Of a stretch of DNA of 9,561 nt, positions 7,701 through 9,561 are shown piece by piece. The stretch covers positions 28,831 to 38,391 of the forward strand of contig PBGQ01000014.1 in NCBI GenBank assembly GCA_002720125.1, written 5' to 3'. The notes under the pieces are model-generated. The model was not told the origin of the DNA and ran no database searches. It saw only the letters and a list, made by a program, of their open reading frames with translations. The position numbers and the translations under genes were made by a program. Origin of the DNA: Rickettsiales bacterium (GTDB lineage: Bacteria > Pseudomonadota > Alphaproteobacteria > TMED109). Each line of letters starts with the position of its first letter. The stretch's first letter is position 1.

Positions 7701-8015
7701 TAAAAAGTCAGTAAACAAAATGTCTATTGTAATTTCATCAGCGACTAGCTTTTTAATCTGCTTATCAAAGTTTTTAAAAGAAATTTGTCCTAAATTAAGG
7801 TTTATCTTGTTTGAGAGTATATTAACCTTTACTTGAATTTTTTCTAATTCGATTTTATCAAAATGCTGAGTTAAATATGGCTTACTTTTTAGATAGTCTT
7901 TTAAATAACTAACATTTAATGGTTTTACAGACAACCTTAATAAGAATAGCAAAACTAAAATTAGCAATGCCAACAAAGTGTAAAAAATATATTTAGTAAT
8001 CTTGAATTTGAACAA
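4728..8015 (-). CDS. AsmA/YhdP-like membrane-anchored envelope protein (DUF3971-type)
   Basis: This 1095-residue protein has one N-terminal membrane segment (about residues 9-28, YIFYTLLALLILVLLFLLRL) after a basic start, then a long, beta-rich, repetitive periplasmic body. The C-terminal region (about 900-1079) carries the family hallmarks: NASFLARILQLASFTELLEI, GNEGIPFSKLSGKF (from 964), the amphipathic LVPAYAINSIINKIPVIGDI, GEGIIGVEYKALG, and a final NPLSLFTPGILRNLF. These match AsmA-like C-terminal domains of alphaproteobacterial YhdP-type proteins. The AsmA superfamily is thought to form grooved bridges carrying phospholipids between inner and outer membranes; that role is inferred. The start is TTG at 8015 with an in-frame TAA two codons upstream, no Shine-Dalgarno, and no internal ATG before about residue 115. 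It overlaps tyrS tail to tail and ends with a charged tail. Confidence 0.88.
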   Translation of the reverse strand: MFKFKITKYIFYTLLALLILVLLFLLRLSVKPLNVSYLKDYLKSKPYLTQHFDKIELEKIQVKVNILSNKINLNLGQISFKNFDKQIKKLVADEITIDILFTDFLNDKISIHALNMSKGEVEVETNKIGTVFNKREIQNLTLLLSAEEKLDFFKKITLQDFKVNVKNLSDNTNIVTEVKNGTITLKNNKPIFNNFLIKNTIYSGIEKKENLKIKSILMSYTENHDYLITIEEVSFKGIENYFNQDYFYFDFVKVKDCKIKFNTKTKKINLRSKIEQNNNLFPLDFDGFLDKNLKLNGQLVGELSETKIFKILNKEKIIGLGLDMKNASNGNANGNFLFNISKNKIENLDFDLRYSLKKFNPISFAFKKDKRIEATLKEFYILGKYENNQVKLLDFTASLKEGRVSAYGNLESLVDKIKFELVFTLHNFVFENFNFQDNLGVLDNYKNIFHNTKIKNILLDNLVLEISNKEGDIVMNSLFCKLKKMDLYFPQDLIVNLESVEMTADDKVLKANSQKIIIKHKTLKNAEFQKTRLSLSYNLKKINNYELSLNSQISSQYKNLRKIAGLYNELQLDEYFFDGLDGILEANINFNAQNKDNKKKFYELKLTGELSDFFTQKEVGSESIPLKLEEFNGSFAVEDNKIKLEGNGILNGSEAKLILDVDEKNSLRAKIISDAKHNSFSFLNNYNFLTQGNSKIEMLVTKEKISDDDWKVLFKSNLFKNEVTIDFLSHQKNSNTNGQMEGEFFFKGLDLLKVKNLQYATDDILLSLDMYFNGSGDISNIDLHQFISANNNFKGNIKFLTSNKKEIKIRGYSFDFKDIPMQKEDNNSTFIKVDIDIDNLLFGENNFGRAICNVDLYDEKIESLSGKLINNSIVHTNFVFREYDKKQNDVIEFIFDDFGLFLKTVGVTDDFSNGKGILTLTLKDDTQEIINGFYDIKSFSIKNASFLARILQLASFTELLEILGNEGIPFSKLSGKFDKKNNVLKVNNTKFEGLSLGATVKGSLNLESKNIDLEGVLVPAYAINSIINKIPVIGDIVTGIEGEGIIGVEYKALGSFENPNYLINPLSLFTPGILRNLFTPTDKKEDTEVNDDAKK

Positions 8016-8036
8016 TTTTTAACTTATATTTAATAT
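8008..8036 (+). promoter_or_regulatory. Candidate sigma-70 type promoter for bcp
   Basis: TTGAAC (8008-8013), 17 bases, then TAATAT (8031-8036). Expected transcription start is near 8043, about 19 bases before the bcp ATG. The -35 is good and the spacing ideal, but the -10 is only moderate and the region is so AT-rich that chance matches are likely. Confidence 0.35.
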
Positions 8037-8039
8037 TTT

Positions 8040-8068
8040 ATTATACATAAAATTATTTGAAATGTCTC
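8040..8068 (-). promoter_or_regulatory. Candidate sigma-70 type promoter for the AsmA-like gene
   Basis: On the minus strand GAGACA (8068-8063), 17 bases, then a perfect TATAAT (8045-8040). Expected start near 8033 gives a leader of about 18 bases before the TTG at 8015. The -35 falls inside the first codons of bcp, so the two divergent promoters would overlap and could interfere with each other. Confidence 0.42.
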
Positions 8069-8517
8069 TTAAAGTAAACGATATAGCCCCAAATTTTAAA
8101 TTACTTAATCATAATGATGAATTGGTAGAACTAAATAAAATTAAAAAAAATGTTGTATTATTTTTTTATCCCAAAGATAATACGCCAGGCTGCACCAAAG
8201 AAGCTATCGAATTTTCGAAAAACTTAGACAAAATAAACAAATTAGGCTATTTAGTCTTCGGAATATCTAAAGATAGTACTAAAAAACATAGAAATTTTAT
8301 AGAAAAACATAATTTACTTATTGACTTATTATCTGATTTTGAAAATGATACTTGTGAAAAATACAAGGTTTGGGTGGAGAAAAGCATGTATGGAAAGAAG
8401 TATTTTGGTATAGAAAGAACTACCTTCCTTATTGATAAAAATAATAAAATTTTACACGTATGGAACAAAGTAAAAGTCGCAAATCACCTTGAAGAGATTT
8501 TATCTTTTCTAAAATAA
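8062..8517 (+). CDS. bcp: Thioredoxin-dependent thiol peroxidase Bcp/PrxQ family
   Basis: This peroxiredoxin reduces hydrogen peroxide and organic hydroperoxides in the cytoplasm through a peroxidatic cysteine recycled by thiols. The 151 residues match the family (about 150-160). The active-site segment FFYPKDNTPGCTKEAIEF puts the peroxidatic Cys at residue 44, with the conserved Pro/Thr around it. The resolving Cys found five residues later in E. coli Bcp is replaced by Ile49. A second cysteine, C98 in DTCEKYKVW, corresponds to E. coli Cys99. MYGKKYFGIERTTFLID (about 109-125) carries the conserved Arg near the active site. The ATG at 8062 matches the normal N-terminus. It is divergent from the AsmA-like gene and convergent with prfB, 12 bases apart. 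Confidence 0.95.
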   Translation: MSLKVNDIAPNFKLLNHNDELVELNKIKKNVVLFFYPKDNTPGCTKEAIEFSKNLDKINKLGYLVFGISKDSTKKHRNFIEKHNLLIDLLSDFENDTCEKYKVWVEKSMYGKKYFGIERTTFLIDKNNKILHVWNKVKVANHLEEILSFLK

Positions 8518-8542
8518 GTTTCCATAATTCTATAACTTATTT
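8512..8542. terminator. Weak hairpin between convergent bcp and prfB, possible bidirectional terminator
   Basis: A perfect 9-base inverted repeat, AAATAAGTT (8512-8520) and AACTTATTT (8534-8542), surrounds a 13-base loop and spans both stop codons. The arms are almost all A/T, and neither side has a long T run beyond the TTATTT of the arm. It is the only candidate for ending these convergent transcripts, but it could be chance in AT-rich DNA. Confidence 0.3.
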
Positions 8543-9561
8543 GATAAATTATTTAAAATGAAATCATCGAGATTTCCATCTAATACCCCTAATACATCGC
8601 TAGTCTCCTGTCCAGTCCTGTTATCTTTTACTAATTGATAAGGCTGCATAATATATGACCTTATTTGATTTCCCCATCCTATCTCTTTTTTCTCTGAAAC
8701 ATTTTTGCTATTCTTTTTCTCTAAATTTCTTAATTCTATTTCATATAATCTAGACTCTAACATTTTTAGAGCAGTAGCCTTATTTTGATGTTGTGACCTT
8801 TGATTTTGACATTGTACTACAATTTTTGTTGGTATATGAGTAATTCTAACAGCACTATCAGTCTTATTAACGTGTTGTCCGCCAGCACCAGAGGCTCTGT
8901 AGGTATCAATCCTTAAGTCTTTCATCCCAACTTTAATCTCTATATCTTCGTTAGACTCAGGATAAATCCAAATGCTAGCAAAACTAGTATGTCTTCTTTT
9001 TTGAGAGTCAAATGGAGAGATTCTTACCAATCTATGAATTCCACTTTCTGTTTTAAGTAAACCATAAGCATTTTCTCCAGTTACTCTAATAGTAACAGAT
9101 TTTATTCCCGCTTCATCGCCCGAATGAAAATTAATAATCTCTCTTTTAAATTTTTTTTCTTCTATCCATCTATTGTACATTCTTAAAAGCATTTCCGCCC
9201 AGTCTTGACTCTCTGTTCCTCCAGCTCCTGCATGAATCTCTATAAAACAGTTATTAGAGTCAGCCTCTTTAGATAAAAGAGTATTTAACTTAGTATTATT
9301 TGCCTTTTTTTTTATTTTTTTGATTAGTGAAACAATGTCTTCTTGGACATCTAGATCGCTATCATTTTTAAATAACTGAAAAAGTTCTTTTAAATCCACT
9401 AACTCATTTTCTAAGGCTTTAAAGTCATTTAAGTTTTTCTCAATTTTGCTTTTTTCTTTAAATATTTTTTGAGCATTCTTGGTGTTTTCCCAAAAGTTTT
9501 TTTCCTCTGATAATTTATTAAAATGAATAATTTTTTTTTCCATATCTAGAGGGTCAAAGAT
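8530..9561 (-). CDS. prfB: Peptide chain release factor 2 (5' end cut at its frameshift site)
   Basis: RF2 ends translation at UGA and UAA by releasing the peptide on the ribosome. The visible coding part is 341 codons after the frameshift site, ending in TAG. The stop-reading motif SPF and the catalytic GGQ (in RASGAGGQHVNKTDSAVRI) are intact. Assuming 25 residues upstream, they fall at 205-207 and 250-252, exactly the E. coli numbering. RF2 rather than RF1 is shown by SPF in place of PxT and by the frameshift site. Residue 246 is Ala, as in most RF2 (E. coli K-12 has Thr). An ATG at 9543-9541 looks like a start but is probably internal, since the family sequence continues upstream as LDPLDM. 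The N-terminal helical domain is Lys-rich with A-tracts. It converges on bcp. Confidence 0.96.
   Translation of the reverse strand: MFDPLDMEKKIIHFNKLSEEKNFWENTKNAQKIFKEKSKIEKNLNDFKALENELVDLKELFQLFKNDSDLDVQEDIVSLIKKIKKKANNTKLNTLLSKEADSNNCFIEIHAGAGGTESQDWAEMLLRMYNRWIEEKKFKREIINFHSGDEAGIKSVTIRVTGENAYGLLKTESGIHRLVRISPFDSQKRRHTSFASIWIYPESNEDIEIKVGMKDLRIDTYRASGAGGQHVNKTDSAVRITHIPTKIVVQCQNQRSQHQNKATALKMLESRLYEIELRNLEKKNSKNVSEKKEIGWGNQIRSYIMQPYQLVKDNRTGQETSDVLGVLDGNLDDFILNNLSNKL
9553..9559 (-). promoter_or_regulatory. prfB: prfB programmed +1 frameshift site CTTTGAC
   Basis: The minus strand reads CTT (9559-9557), TGA (9556-9554), C (9553). In known prfB genes the ribosome pauses at this UGA when RF2 is scarce, CUU-tRNA slips forward one base, and reading continues as Asp (GAC). 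The downstream frame here, GAC CCT CTA GAT ATG, continues straight into RF2. The Shine-Dalgarno-like stimulator that sits just upstream of the CTT lies beyond the window edge and cannot be checked. Confidence 0.9.

Overview
The window comes from an AT-rich bacterial genome, most likely an alphaproteobacterium with a compact genome. This rests on gene content and protein style: an alphaproteobacterial-type AsmA/YhdP-like protein, a Bcp of the TPGCTKEA type, very short intergenic gaps, several TTG starts, and A/T-rich codon choice. The exact lineage cannot be fixed from the sequence alone. Coding density is very high and no stretch over 300 bases lacks a gene. I see no tRNA, rRNA, CRISPR, insertion sequence or prophage signature.

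Bases 1-2231 (minus strand) are the start of a flagellar rod/hook operon in the order flgB-flgC-flgD-flgE, with flgE running off the left edge. The genes are 2, 9 and 22 bases apart, and clear Shine-Dalgarno sequences precede flgC, flgD and flgE. Upstream of flgB there is a well-spaced sigma-54 type -24/-12 element, suggesting RpoN-dependent control.

Bases 2317-4738 (plus strand) hold a three-gene run divergent from the flagellar genes: an unrecognised 269-residue acidic protein with a 51-base tandem repeat, a small predicted lipoprotein whose TTG start overlaps the preceding stop, and tyrS (tyrosyl-tRNA synthetase).

Bases 4728-8015 (minus strand) encode a 1095-residue membrane-anchored AsmA/YhdP-like protein, probably envelope lipid transport. 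Its 3' end overlaps tyrS by 11 bases tail to tail. Its TTG start faces bcp (peroxiredoxin, plus strand, 8062-8517) across a 46-base gap with overlapping candidate promoters.

Bases 8530-9561 (minus strand) are prfB (release factor 2). The right edge of the window cuts it exactly at the conserved CTT-TGA-C programmed +1 frameshift site, so the true start and the short first reading frame lie outside. The ATG at 9543 is therefore probably an internal methionine.

No clearly new multi-gene system is visible. The best leads are the sigma-54 site, the repeat-bearing unknown protein divergent from the flagellar operon, and the frameshift site at the edge.
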